From contig NZ_UQBH01000010.1 in NCBI RefSeq assembly GCF_900539295.1, forward strand, positions 11,087-75,086: DNA of 64,000 nucleotides. The letters run 5' to 3'. Shown here piece after piece: positions 16,633 to 25,084 of the stretch. A program made the translations under genes and the position numbers. Below the pieces are notes generated by a model. That model was not told the origin of the DNA. It made no database searches and worked only from the letters and a program-made list of their open reading frames with translations. Numbering within the stretch: the first letter of the stretch is position 1; every line of letters begins with the position of its first letter. The DNA is from an uncultured Megasphaera sp. GTDB taxonomy: Bacteria; Bacillota; Negativicutes; Veillonellales; Megasphaeraceae.

Positions 16633-16683
16633 AAAAACCTCCTTTCTTCACAATGCTATATTATATGAAGAAAGGAGGTTTTT
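16633..16683. repeat. 18-bp perfect inverted repeat holding the exonuclease SD
   Basis: Arms 16633-16650 and 16666-16683 are perfectly complementary, with a 15-base loop. On the minus strand the 3' arm is the AAAGGAGG ribosome site followed by TTTTT, and the 5' arm is an exact anti-SD. Readthrough RNA from the aldehyde dehydrogenase gene would form a terminator-like, SD-hiding hairpin. Confidence 0.8.
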
Positions 16684-16688
16684 GTCAA
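16660..16688 (-). promoter_or_regulatory. Perfect consensus promoter inside the inverted repeat
   Basis: On the minus strand, TTGACA, exactly 17 bases, then TATAAT. The spacer is the anti-SD arm of the repeat and the -10 is in its loop, so transcripts starting here lack the 5' arm and expose the SD. Confidence 0.85.
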
Positions 16689-16717
16689 TTTATGATAGGA
16701 AATGAGCGGGCGGAGTA

Positions 16718-18196
16718 TTATTCGTAGTAGCCGTTCGGTTTTTCCGAGAAGTTGATGAGGATGTTCTTGGTCTGCATGTAGTGGAACATAGTCGACTTAT
16801 CCGTTTCACGGCCGATACCGGAGAGCTTGTAGCCGCCGAAAGGAGCGCCGGCAGGCAGGGCATTGTAGGTGTTGACCCACATACGGCCCGTCTGTACACC
16901 TTTCGCTACGCGCAGGGCACGGTTGATGTCGCGGGTCCATACGGCGCCGCCGAGACCGTAGATGCTGTCGTTAGCCATATCGATGACTTCTTCTTCCGTA
17001 TCGAAGGGGATGATGACGACGACGGGCCCGAAGATTTCTTCCTGGGCGATGCGCATGCTGTTCTTGACGTCGGCAAAGATAGTCGGACGGATGAAGTTGC
17101 CTTTTTCGAGGCCGTCGGTGGTGATCTTTTCACCGCCGCATACCAAGCGGGCACCTTCTTGTTTGCCGAGTTCGATGTAGCTCAAAATCTTTTCCAGCTG
17201 CCGTTCGTCGACCTGAGCGCCCATCTGCGTTTCTTTCAGCCAAGGCAGGCCGACTTTGACGCGGTTGAAGCGTTCAGCCAGTTCGTTTACGAATTTGTCG
17301 TAAATGCTGCGCTGTACGAAGATACGGGAACCGGCGCTGCAGACTTGGCCCTGGTTGAAGAGGATGCCGAATTCGGCGCCTTCCATAGCCATGTCCCATT
17401 TGCAGTCTTCGAAGAAGATGTTGGCCGATTTACCGCCAAGTTCCAACGTAGCTGGAATGAGTTTTTCCTGAGCTGCCTTATAGACGTCGCGGCCGATTTC
17501 CGTCGAGCCCGTGAAGGCCAATTTTTGGATGTCCGGATGGTCGAGGAGATACTGGCCGGAGCGGGAGCCCTTGCCGGTAATGATGTTGACGACACCGTCA
17601 GGCAGGACGCCTTCTAAGAGGTGCATCAATTCGAGGAGACTGAGGGACGTCGAGCTCGACGGCTTGAGGACGATCGTGCAGCCGGCAGCCAGGGCCGGAG
17701 CCAGTTTCCAAGCACCCATGAGGAAGGGGAAGTTCCAAGGAATGACCTGGCCGACGACACCAATCGGTTCATGGATGACGATACTCATCATGTTTTCATC
17801 GAGGCTCGATACGCGGCCTTCTTCGTCGCGGAGGACGGCGGCGAAGTAACGGAAGTGGTCGGCACTGTAGGGGATGTCGATGTTTCTCGTTTCACGAATC
17901 GGCTTGCCGTTGTCGAGGGATTCGATGAGCGCTAATTTATCGGCGTTCTGGTCGATAACATCAGCGATTTTCAAGAGGATATTCTGCCGGTCGATGGGCG
18001 ATACTTTTTTCCAAGCCGGGAAAGCGGCTTCGGCTGCGCGGACGGCAGCGTCGACGTCTTCCTTAGTTGCTTCGGCACAAACCGAAAGCTGTTCACCGTT
18101 CGAAGGATTGAAGGCTTTGAAGGTAGCGCCGTCGCTGGCGGGAACCCATTTGCCGTTAATATAGAGGTCGTAAGATGAGCGAATTGCATTTTCCAT
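16718..18196 (-). CDS. NAD(P)-dependent aldehyde dehydrogenase
   Basis: A 492-residue ALDH superfamily enzyme that oxidises an aldehyde to a carboxylate. It has the PWNFPFLMG cofactor region, FTGSTEIG Rossmann loop, LELGGKSANI with the general-base glutamate, and FNQGQVCSAGSR with the catalytic cysteine. The C-terminal PFGGYKLSGIGRE is typical of class I/II and betaine-aldehyde-like enzymes. The substrate is not predictable. ATG 18196 follows GGGAGTG; the frame is open 42 codons upstream, over the promoter. It is monocistronic. Confidence 0.92.
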   Translation of the reverse strand: MENAIRSSYDLYINGKWVPASDGATFKAFNPSNGEQLSVCAEATKEDVDAAVRAAEAAFPAWKKVSPIDRQNILLKIADVIDQNADKLALIESLDNGKPIRETRNIDIPYSADHFRYFAAVLRDEEGRVSSLDENMMSIVIHEPIGVVGQVIPWNFPFLMGAWKLAPALAAGCTIVLKPSSSTSLSLLELMHLLEGVLPDGVVNIITGKGSRSGQYLLDHPDIQKLAFTGSTEIGRDVYKAAQEKLIPATLELGGKSANIFFEDCKWDMAMEGAEFGILFNQGQVCSAGSRIFVQRSIYDKFVNELAERFNRVKVGLPWLKETQMGAQVDERQLEKILSYIELGKQEGARLVCGGEKITTDGLEKGNFIRPTIFADVKNSMRIAQEEIFGPVVVIIPFDTEEEVIDMANDSIYGLGGAVWTRDINRALRVAKGVQTGRMWVNTYNALPAGAPFGGYKLSGIGRETDKSTMFHYMQTKNILINFSEKPNGYYE

Positions 18197-18265
18197 GAAT
18201 AAACACTCCCTTTTCGTATAATTTGATATTTTAAATAAAAATAATTCTTTGTTATTGCTAAATGC

Positions 18266-18295
18266 ATTATAGCATAAGTGTACGAAAATGGTCAA
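18266..18295 (-). promoter_or_regulatory. Promoter of the aldehyde dehydrogenase gene
   Basis: On the minus strand, TTGACC, an 18-base spacer, then TATAAT preceded by TGC. It is followed by an AT-rich leader of about 65 bases. Confidence 0.75.
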
Positions 18296-18334
18296 TATTG
18301 TGCCAAAAGGAACGTAATACAAAATGGTTTATGT

Positions 18335-18363
18335 TTGCAAATAACAGTAAAGCACGCTAAAAT
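18335..18363 (+). promoter_or_regulatory. Promoter of the HAD phosphatase gene
   Basis: TTGCAA (18335-18340), a 17-base spacer, and TAAAAT (18358-18363), about 40 bases before the start codon. Confidence 0.65.
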
Positions 18364-18405
18364 AGATAGCGTACACAATAAGTATAGATTTTAGGAGTAC
18401 AGCTA

Positions 18406-19053
18406 ATGTATAAATACGTTTTATTTGACCTCGACGGAACCTTGACCGATTCCCAAGAGGGCATTATCAATTCTGTGGCCTATGCCTTAGAAAAGCTCGG
18501 TGTCCCTTCCAAAGGCCGCCTCGATCCGCACGTCATCGTCGGACCTCCGCTCTTAGATACCTTTGAAGGCTACTACGGCTTTTCTCCGGAAAAGGCCCGC
18601 CGGGCTTATGCCTTCTTTCAGGAACGGTACAGCACCATAGGTAAGTTTGAAAACCGTGCCTTTGAAGGCATCGTTCCTTTATTAAAGAATTTAAAAGAGA
18701 AGGGCATCCGTTCCTTTGTCGCCACGTCGAAGCCGCAAGTCCACGCCGAAGCGATTTGCGAAAAGTTCGGCCTGGCACCGTATTTGGAATCTATTGCCGG
18801 TCCGGCTGTGGGAGGTACCGACACCAAGTCCGACGTCATGGCCCGGATCTTGAAAGGCATCGGTCCCGTTGAAAAGGGAGAAGCCGTCATGGTTGGCGAC
18901 CGCAAATTCGACATCATCGGCGCCCATGAATTGGGACTGCCCGTCATTTACGCCGCCTATGGCTACGGCAATCCGGCCGAGCGAAAGGAATACGGCCCTG
19001 ACTACATCGCCGAAACCGTAGAGGACCTGGAAAAGCTGCTGCTTTCCGATTGA
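18406..19053 (+). CDS. HAD-family phosphatase, phosphoglycolate phosphatase-like
   Basis: A 215-residue HAD subclass IA hydrolase. Motif I is FDLDGTLTDS with the nucleophilic aspartate, motif II is in FVATSKP, and motif III/IV is MVGDRKFDIIGA. A helical cap occupies about residues 20-85. It resembles phosphoglycolate phosphatase and 5'-nucleotidase-type HADs. The substrate is uncertain. It has its own promoter and no operon partner. Confidence 0.85.
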   Translation: MYKYVLFDLDGTLTDSQEGIINSVAYALEKLGVPSKGRLDPHVIVGPPLLDTFEGYYGFSPEKARRAYAFFQERYSTIGKFENRAFEGIVPLLKNLKEKGIRSFVATSKPQVHAEAICEKFGLAPYLESIAGPAVGGTDTKSDVMARILKGIGPVEKGEAVMVGDRKFDIIGAHELGLPVIYAAYGYGNPAERKEYGPDYIAETVEDLEKLLLSD

Positions 19054-19156
19054 CTCGGTGGCGGCCACGGACTCAAGGTGTGCCGTACTGATGAGTATAT
19101 ACTGATTTTTATATAATTTATGTTATTTAAAACATATAATGATAAGGAGCGTTTTT

Positions 19157-22078
19157 ATGAAGTTACAAGAAAAACAGATGATTCACGGCTTTTCCGTCGA
19201 GCGTTCGCAGTACGTTCCGGAACTCCACAGCCAGGCTTATGAACTGCGCCATGTTCAGTCCGGCGCCCGCCTGCTCTACATTGAAAACGACGACGACAAC
19301 AAGGTCTTTTCCATCTCCTTTAGGACGACGCCGTCGGACAGCACCGGTGTGCCCCACATCTGCGAACATTCCGTCCTCTGCGGCTCCCGGAAATTCCCGT
19401 TGAAGGAACCCTTTGTCGAATTGGTCAAAGGCTCGCTCAATACCTTCCTCAACGCCATGACCTTCCCCGATAAGACCATGTATCCCGTTGCCAGCCGCAA
19501 TGCGGCCGACTTCAAGAACCTGATGGACGTCTACCTCGACGCCGTCTTCTTCCCGAACATGCTGCAGGACAAACAGGTTCTGATGCAGGAAGGCTGGCAT
19601 TACCACCTCGATTCTGCCGACAGCGACCTCATTTACCGCGGCGTCGTCTATAATGAAATGAAAGGCGTCTTTTCGTCGCCGGACTCCCAGCTCGAACGGC
19701 ACGTCATGGAAAATCTCTTCCCCGATACGACGTACGGCGTTGAATCGGGCGGCGATCCTGCCGACATTCCCGACCTGACCCAGGAAGACTTCGTCAAATT
19801 CCACGGCACGTATTACCATCCGGCGAACAGCTACATCTTCCTCTACGGCGACATGGACATCGATCAGACCTTGGCCTTCATCGACGGGGAATATCTGAGC
19901 AAGTTCAAAATCCAGTCCGTCGATTCGGCTATCGGCCGTCAGGCCTTCCCGGGCAGTGCCGTCAAAACCTACCCGTACGGCATTGCTTCCGGTGAAAAGA
20001 CGGAACACAAGACCCTCCACAGTCTGACCTACGTCATCGATGACGCCCTGGATCCGACGGTGGCCCTGGCCTTTAAAGTCTTGACCTACGTCCTCCTCCA
20101 GTCGCCGGCAGCACCCCTTAAAAAGGCCCTCGTCGACGCCGGTCTCGGCAAAGATATTTCCGGTGACTTCCAGGACGGCATCCTCCAGCCGCTGTGGAGC
20201 ATTTCCGTCAATGGTTCCGACCCGGATAAACAGGATAAGATCATGCCCATCGTCACTGACGTCCTGCAGCGCACGGTACAGGAAGGCCTCGATAAGACCT
20301 TGTTGACCGGTGCCTTGAACCGGACGGAATTTACCCTGCGGGAAGCCGATTTCGTCGGCCGTCCGAAGGGACTGATCTATGCCATCCGCTGCATGGATAC
20401 CTGGCTCTACGACATGGATCCCTTGGAATCCCTGTCTTATGAAAAATCCCTCGATGTACTGCGAAAGGGCATCGACAACGGCTACTTTGAAGATTTGATC
20501 CGCCGCTATATCCTCGATAATCCTTACTACGCCCTGGTATCACTGGTACCGGAACCGGGCCTTACGGAAAAACGCGACCAGGCCCTGGCCGATAAATTGG
20601 CGGCCTACAAAGCGTCCCTTTCGAAAGAAGAAATCGATGCCATCGTCGCTGAATCGGACTCGCTGAAACAGCGTCAAGCAACGCCTGATTCGCCGGAAGC
20701 CTTGGAATCGATTCCGACCTTGTCCCGGGACGACCTCGAAAAGAAAGTCGATACCGTCGTCATGAAGGAAGAACAGGTCGACGGCGTCACTCTCTGCCGC
20801 GTTCCTGACGAAACGAACGGCATCACCTACGTCAATGCTTACTTCGACCTTCACGGCCTGACGAGGGAAGAAATTTCCTATGCTTACCTGTTGAGCGATA
20901 TCCTCGGCGACATCGACACCAAGTCCCACTCCTACGGCGAACTGGCAGCCCTCATCGACCTCTATACGGGCGGCATCGGCTACAGTGTATCGGCTTATTC
21001 CAACCGCCTGGACAATACCGATTACATGCCGGTGTTCCGGATTAAAGCCAAGGGCTTGACCCTCAACTTGGATAAATTGATTGACCTCTTGCGTGAAATC
21101 GCTCTCGAAACGGTATTTACCAATCAGGAACGACTGATTGAGCTCGTCGAAGAAACGAAGGCCGGCTGGGATATGGATACCTTCCGCCGCGGCCATACCA
21201 TCGTCATGCACCGCGTCTTGTCCTATGTATCGCCTGTAGAAGCCTTCTGCGATGCCGGCGAACTGTCGTACTATGAATTCATTGCCGACATTGCTAAACG
21301 GATCAAGACCGATGCCGCTGAAATCGGCGGGAAACTGGCCGCTCTCATGGAAAAAATCTTCACTCGTTCGGCCCTGACCTTGGAAATGACGGCCAGCGAC
21401 GGCGATTGGGATACGGCTAAAGCCGGAGCTTCCGCTTTCATTAAGGCCCTGCCTCAGGGTGAAAAGAGAACGGGCCTCTGCGATTTTGGCCTCAGTGCCA
21501 AGAACGAAGGCATCATGACCAGCGGTACCGTTCAGTACGTCGCTAAAGGCGGCAACTTCCGCAGCCACGGCTATGACTATGCCGGTGCCTTGATGGTCCT
21601 CGACACGATTCTCCAGTACGGCTATTTATGGACCAAGGTCCGTGTTCAGGGCGGTGCCTACGGTGCCTTTACCCGCTTCTATGACAACGGCGACATGGTA
21701 TTTTGCTCTTACCGCGACCCGAATCTGCGCTCGAGCATCGAAGCCTATGACGGCTTAGCCGATTACCTGAAAGACTTCGACGTATCGGACCGGGAAATGA
21801 CGAAATACGTCATCGGTACTTTGAGCCGCATCGACGTACCCCTTACGCCGTCCCTGCGCGGCGAAAAGGCCATGACCCGCTACTTTACGGGAACGACGGA
21901 AGCCGTTGCCCAAGCCCGTCGGGATCAGCTCCTGGCGACGACGGCTGCCGATATTCGGGCTTTGGCTCCGCTCATCGGATCGGTCATGGCCGATAATCAG
22001 GTGTGCGTCATGGGCAGTGAAGCGACGATTCGCCAGGAAAAAGACCTGTTTACGAACCTCGTTTCTCTTCCCGATTAA
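19157..22078 (+). CDS. M16C metalloprotease, presequence protease-like
   Basis: A 973-residue zinc peptidase made of two M16 halves. The inverted zinc motif HICEH is near residue 65-70 (VPHICEHSVLCGS), with the further glutamate ligand in VVYNEMKGVF. The length and the M16C-associated central region match the PreP/Cym1 group, whose bacterial members degrade short peptides inside the cell. There is no signal peptide. ATG 19157 follows AAGGAG closely; the in-frame upstream codon at 19139 lacks a site. gluQ begins 3 bases after its stop. Confidence 0.93.
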   Translation: MKLQEKQMIHGFSVERSQYVPELHSQAYELRHVQSGARLLYIENDDDNKVFSISFRTTPSDSTGVPHICEHSVLCGSRKFPLKEPFVELVKGSLNTFLNAMTFPDKTMYPVASRNAADFKNLMDVYLDAVFFPNMLQDKQVLMQEGWHYHLDSADSDLIYRGVVYNEMKGVFSSPDSQLERHVMENLFPDTTYGVESGGDPADIPDLTQEDFVKFHGTYYHPANSYIFLYGDMDIDQTLAFIDGEYLSKFKIQSVDSAIGRQAFPGSAVKTYPYGIASGEKTEHKTLHSLTYVIDDALDPTVALAFKVLTYVLLQSPAAPLKKALVDAGLGKDISGDFQDGILQPLWSISVNGSDPDKQDKIMPIVTDVLQRTVQEGLDKTLLTGALNRTEFTLREADFVGRPKGLIYAIRCMDTWLYDMDPLESLSYEKSLDVLRKGIDNGYFEDLIRRYILDNPYYALVSLVPEPGLTEKRDQALADKLAAYKASLSKEEIDAIVAESDSLKQRQATPDSPEALESIPTLSRDDLEKKVDTVVMKEEQVDGVTLCRVPDETNGITYVNAYFDLHGLTREEISYAYLLSDILGDIDTKSHSYGELAALIDLYTGGIGYSVSAYSNRLDNTDYMPVFRIKAKGLTLNLDKLIDLLREIALETVFTNQERLIELVEETKAGWDMDTFRRGHTIVMHRVLSYVSPVEAFCDAGELSYYEFIADIAKRIKTDAAEIGGKLAALMEKIFTRSALTLEMTASDGDWDTAKAGASAFIKALPQGEKRTGLCDFGLSAKNEGIMTSGTVQYVAKGGNFRSHGYDYAGALMVLDTILQYGYLWTKVRVQGGAYGAFTRFYDNGDMVFCSYRDPNLRSSIEAYDGLADYLKDFDVSDREMTKYVIGTLSRIDVPLTPSLRGEKAMTRYFTGTTEAVAQARRDQLLATTAADIRALAPLIGSVMADNQVCVMGSEATIRQEKDLFTNLVSLPD

Positions 22079-22081
22079 GGC

Positions 22082-23020
22082 GTGGCTTCCATGCGAGGAC
22101 GATTTGCCCCGAGCCCGACGGGATACATCCATTTGGGAAACGTCTGGTCGGCCTTCTTGGCCTGGCTCCAAGTGCGTCAGGCCGGCGGCACCCTGGTCCT
22201 TCGGATTGAAGACATCGATGAGCAGCGCTCGAAGGCCGTTTACACCCGGGCCCTCATGGAAGACCTTTCCTGGCTGGGCCTCACTTGGGACGAAGGACCC
22301 GACGTGGGAGGCCCGTACGGACCTTATATCCAGCAGGAACGATATGACCATTATGAAAAGGCCTTGAACGAGCTTCGCGAAATGGGGCTGCTCTATCCCT
22401 GCTACTGCAGCCGGACCCGGCTCCAGGCCATCGGTGCGCCCCATGCCGGCGAGCATACCGTTTACGACGGCCACTGCTTCGGCCTGAGCGAGGCTGAGCG
22501 CCGCAAGATGACCAAGAAACCGTCATGGCGCCTCCACGTACCGGACGAAACCGTTTACTTTACCGACGGGGTTTACGGCCGGCAGGCTGGGAATCTGCCC
22601 CACTCCTGCGGTGACTTCGTCGTCCGCCGGGCCGACGACATGTATGCCTACCAGCTGGCCGTTTCCGTCGATGACGGGATGATGGCCATTACCCACGTCC
22701 TGCGGGGCGAAGACTTACTGTCGTCGACGGCCCAGCAGATTTGGCTCATGAAGACCCTGGGCTATGCAGCTCCTCATTATACCCACGTGCCGATGCTCAT
22801 CGACGGTGATGGGAACCGCCTTTCAAAGCGCCAGCAGGGCATTACGGTCCGCGCCCTTCGGGCAGAGGGCCTCGATGCCGAGACGATTTTGTCCCACTTG
22901 GCCTTTGCCGGCGGCCTGGTTCCGGAACGGCGCCGATACGATCGGGCCGAATTGGTGCAGGTCTGTGACTTCAGAAAACTGCGTACCGAACCGATTGTCA
23001 TAACGGAAGACATCAAGTAA
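22082..23020 (+). CDS. gluQ: Glutamyl-Q tRNA(Asp) synthetase
   Basis: An approximately 310-residue truncated glutamyl-tRNA synthetase lacking the anticodon-binding domain. It attaches glutamate to the queuosine base of tRNA-Asp. Motifs are GRFAPSPTGYIHLGN (HIGH signature), RIEDID, the YPCYCSR cysteines that bind zinc in this family, and a KMSKS-equivalent RLSKRQQG. The first codon may be GTG 22082 or ATG 22091; both are weakly served by a ribosome site, so coupling to the M16 gene is likely. Queuosine genes at two places in the window support the assignment. Confidence 0.9.
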   Translation: MASMRGRFAPSPTGYIHLGNVWSAFLAWLQVRQAGGTLVLRIEDIDEQRSKAVYTRALMEDLSWLGLTWDEGPDVGGPYGPYIQQERYDHYEKALNELREMGLLYPCYCSRTRLQAIGAPHAGEHTVYDGHCFGLSEAERRKMTKKPSWRLHVPDETVYFTDGVYGRQAGNLPHSCGDFVVRRADDMYAYQLAVSVDDGMMAITHVLRGEDLLSSTAQQIWLMKTLGYAAPHYTHVPMLIDGDGNRLSKRQQGITVRALRAEGLDAETILSHLAFAGGLVPERRRYDRAELVQVCDFRKLRTEPIVITEDIK

Positions 23021-23046
23021 ATCGGTTTACTAAACGACATATTTAA

Positions 23047-23088
23047 AAAAATAGGCTGTCGCCTTTGTGGCAGCTTATTTTTTTTTTC
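23047..23088 (+). terminator. Terminator after gluQ
   Basis: AATAGGCTG with CAGCTTATT (imperfect) forms a stem over GTCGCCTTTGTGG, followed by nine T residues. Confidence 0.75.
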
Positions 23089-23106
23089 CATTCTGTTGAC
23101 ATATTG

Positions 23107-23136
23107 TTGTCACAAGGTGTGTAAATGTGGTAGAAT
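23107..23136 (+). promoter_or_regulatory. Promoter of the dcw cluster
   Basis: TTGTCA (23107-23112), an 18-base spacer, and TAGAAT (23131-23136) preceded by TGG. A second TTGACA at 23095 has no matching -10. Confidence 0.6.
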
Positions 23137-23141
23137 GTGGG
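23117..23141 (+). promoter_or_regulatory. Candidate MraZ operator: three 10-bp-spaced GTGKK repeats
   Basis: GTGTG at 23117, GTGGT at 23127 and GTGGG at 23137 recur with exactly 10-base period, overlapping the -10. MraZ proteins are known to bind tandem TGGGN-type repeats with 5-base gaps upstream of mraZ, so this fits autoregulation of the cluster. Confidence 0.65.
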
Positions 23142-23167
23142 GGAGAGTGAAAGGAGTGACGCGCCTA

Positions 23168-23608
23168 ATGTTTATGGGAGAATACGAACATACAATCGAC
23201 GCCAAAGGTCGCGTCATTTTGCCTGTCAAATTTCGGGATGAACTCGGACCTACCTTCATCGTGACCCGAGGTTTGGAAGGCTGCCTTTCCGTTTACACGA
23301 TGGAAGCATGGATGCGGTTTGCCGCGAGTTTAAAACAGTTGAAGGCATCCAAGGAAAACGTCCGTGCGTTCCAGCGGTTCGTCTTCGGCAGTGCAGCTGA
23401 AGTCGAATTCGACAAGCAAGGTCGCATCCTTATTCCGGCTACTTTGCGGGCCTATGCGAAGCTGGTTAAGGATGTGACCGTTCTGGGAACAGGAGACAAG
23501 GTCGAAATCTGGAGTAAAGACGCATACGAAGCTTATGTGGCCAAGACCGTTCCGGCCATGGAAGAGATTGCTGAAAGTCTCGACGATTTTCTGAACCTGG
23601 ACTTTTAG
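23168..23608 (+). CDS. mraZ: Transcriptional regulator MraZ
   Basis: A 146-residue protein with two SpoVT/AbrB-like half-domains, each holding the DAKGR / DKQGR signature (HTIDAKGRVILP and EFDKQGRILIP). MraZ forms ring-shaped oligomers and regulates the division and cell wall cluster. ATG 23168 is 11 bases after AAGGAG and a second ATG lies 2 codons later; the frame continues 24 codons upstream over the promoter. It opens the cluster in the standard order with rsmH. Confidence 0.95.
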   Translation: MFMGEYEHTIDAKGRVILPVKFRDELGPTFIVTRGLEGCLSVYTMEAWMRFAASLKQLKASKENVRAFQRFVFGSAAEVEFDKQGRILIPATLRAYAKLVKDVTVLGTGDKVEIWSKDAYEAYVAKTVPAMEEIAESLDDFLNLDF

Positions 23609-23616
23609 GAGGAATC

Positions 23617-24549
23617 ATGGATTTTCATCACGTCAGTGTTCTTCGTAAGGAAACCATAGCCAATTTAATAACCGATCCCAATGGCATTTACGTCGACTGT
23701 ACCCTCGGCGGCGGCGGCCACTCCAAGGCCTTAGCCGATGAGCTGACGGACCAGGCGATGATTATCGGTCTCGATCAGGACCGCGATGCCATTGCCGCTG
23801 CCGGTGAACGCCTGGCAGGTACGTCGTGCCGTCATATTCTGGTGCAGCGCAATTTCCAATACCTGTCGGACGTCCTTGACGAACAGGGCGTCGATGCCGT
23901 TGACGGCATCATGTTCGACCTCGGTGTTTCGAGTTACCAGCTGGATACGCCGGACCGGGGATTTTCCTATATGCAGGACGGGCCCCTCGATATGCGCATG
24001 GACCGCAGTAAGGGGCGCAGCGCTTACGATATTGTAAACGGCTACAGCCAGACCGACTTGTACCGTATCATCAAGGATTACGGGGAAGAACGGTGGGCCA
24101 AGCGCATTGCCGAATTTATCGTCGAAGCGCGTCAGGAAAAGCCTTTGGAACGGACGGAAGAACTGGTTCAGGTCATTAAAAAGGCGATTCCTGCCGGAGC
24201 CAGAAAGGACGGGCCTCATCCGGCCAAACGAACATTTCAGGCCATCCGAATCGAAGTCAACGACGAATTGGGAATCTTAAAGGATTCATTGGAACATGCC
24301 GCTCAGCGTTTAAAACGAGGAGGGCGTTTGTGTGTCATTACCTTCCATTCACTGGAAGATCGAATTGCCAAACAGACGCTGCGGCTTTTGGCGACGGACT
24401 GCATCTGTCCGCCCGATATGCCGGTTTGCACCTGCCATCATCAGGCCATCCTAAAAGTAAAGCGACAACCCATTTTACCGTCGCAGGAGGAACTGGAGCT
24501 GAATCCGAGGGCCCGCAGTGCAAAACTTCGCGTCGGTATCCGTAAATGA
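23617..24549 (+). CDS. rsmH: 16S rRNA (cytosine1402-N4)-methyltransferase
   Basis: A 310-residue SAM-dependent methyltransferase (MraW). The opening HVSVLRKETI, SAM motif DCTLGGGGHS, the catalytic-region DLGVSSYQLDTPDRGFSY and the C-terminal HSLEDRIAK are all present. It starts 8 bases after mraZ, behind TTTAGGAGG. Confidence 0.97.
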   Translation: MDFHHVSVLRKETIANLITDPNGIYVDCTLGGGGHSKALADELTDQAMIIGLDQDRDAIAAAGERLAGTSCRHILVQRNFQYLSDVLDEQGVDAVDGIMFDLGVSSYQLDTPDRGFSYMQDGPLDMRMDRSKGRSAYDIVNGYSQTDLYRIIKDYGEERWAKRIAEFIVEARQEKPLERTEELVQVIKKAIPAGARKDGPHPAKRTFQAIRIEVNDELGILKDSLEHAAQRLKRGGRLCVITFHSLEDRIAKQTLRLLATDCICPPDMPVCTCHHQAILKVKRQPILPSQEELELNPRARSAKLRVGIRK

Positions 24550-24562
24550 AGGAGCCAAGCTA

Positions 24563-24964
24563 ATGATTATTGAAATGGATGTGTTGCGTATGCTGGCAAG
24601 GAAAGTCGGAAATCTACATGACGAAAAAAGCGTAAGCGTACCCCTATGGAGGTCGGCCGCAGTACAGGCCGTCCAGCAGGGAGCGGTGTATGTTCTGATT
24701 CCCATCGGAATGATCGCAGCGATTGCCATCGCCTCTAATCTTATTACGTCTTGGACGTATCAGCAGAGCGGCGAACTCATGGAACTAAAACTTCAGGCAC
24801 AGCAGTTACAGAGTGAAAATGAGCAGTTGCGTGTCCAAATTTCCAAATTGGAAACGCCGGAACGGATTTATACGACGGCGACCAAGGGACTGGGAATGGT
24901 GGCACCATCACGTATTCTCTACGGGAATCAAAGCGATCAGGCCGCAAAGGGGAACCGTCGATAA
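24563..24964 (+). CDS. ftsL: Cell division protein FtsL
   Basis: A 133-residue bitopic protein. A cytoplasmic segment of about 50 residues leads into one membrane span (about 52-73), then a leucine-zipper-like coiled coil (LMELKLQAQQLQSENEQLRV). It ends in PERIYTTATKGLGMV, which is typical of FtsL. FtsL with FtsB and FtsQ activates septal synthesis by FtsWI. ATG 24563 follows AAGGAGCC. The gene after it is murE rather than ftsI. Confidence 0.85.
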   Translation: MIIEMDVLRMLARKVGNLHDEKSVSVPLWRSAAVQAVQQGAVYVLIPIGMIAAIAIASNLITSWTYQQSGELMELKLQAQQLQSENEQLRVQISKLETPERIYTTATKGLGMVAPSRILYGNQSDQAAKGNRR

Positions 24965-24972
24965 TTGCTAAA

Positions 24973-25016
24973 ATGAGAGGTCGACGCACTTTTGTGCGAC
25001 GACCTCATTGTTATTT
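24973..25016 (+). terminator. Hairpin between ftsL and murE
   Basis: The stem ATGAG-A-GGTCG...CAC (24973-24989) pairs with GTGCGACGACCTCAT (24994-25008), followed by TTGTTATTT. The T tract is interrupted, so termination may be partial. It marks the point where ftsI is usually encoded. Confidence 0.6.
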
Positions 25017-25036
25017 ATCCGATAAAGCTGTACAAT
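25008..25036 (+). promoter_or_regulatory. Internal promoter before murE
   Basis: TTGTTA (25008-25013), a 17-base spacer, and TACAAT (25031-25036), immediately downstream of the hairpin and 49 bases before the murE start. Confidence 0.65.
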
Positions 25037-25084
25037 GTAGAACAGTACTAATGAAATGAAATGAACCGTCAAGGAGGTTCTATA

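Noticed and set aside
23095..23100. TTGACA as the -35 of the mraZ promoter
   Set aside because: It would need a spacer of 30 bases to reach the TAGAAT. TTGTCA at 23107 gives an 18-base spacer and an extended -10.
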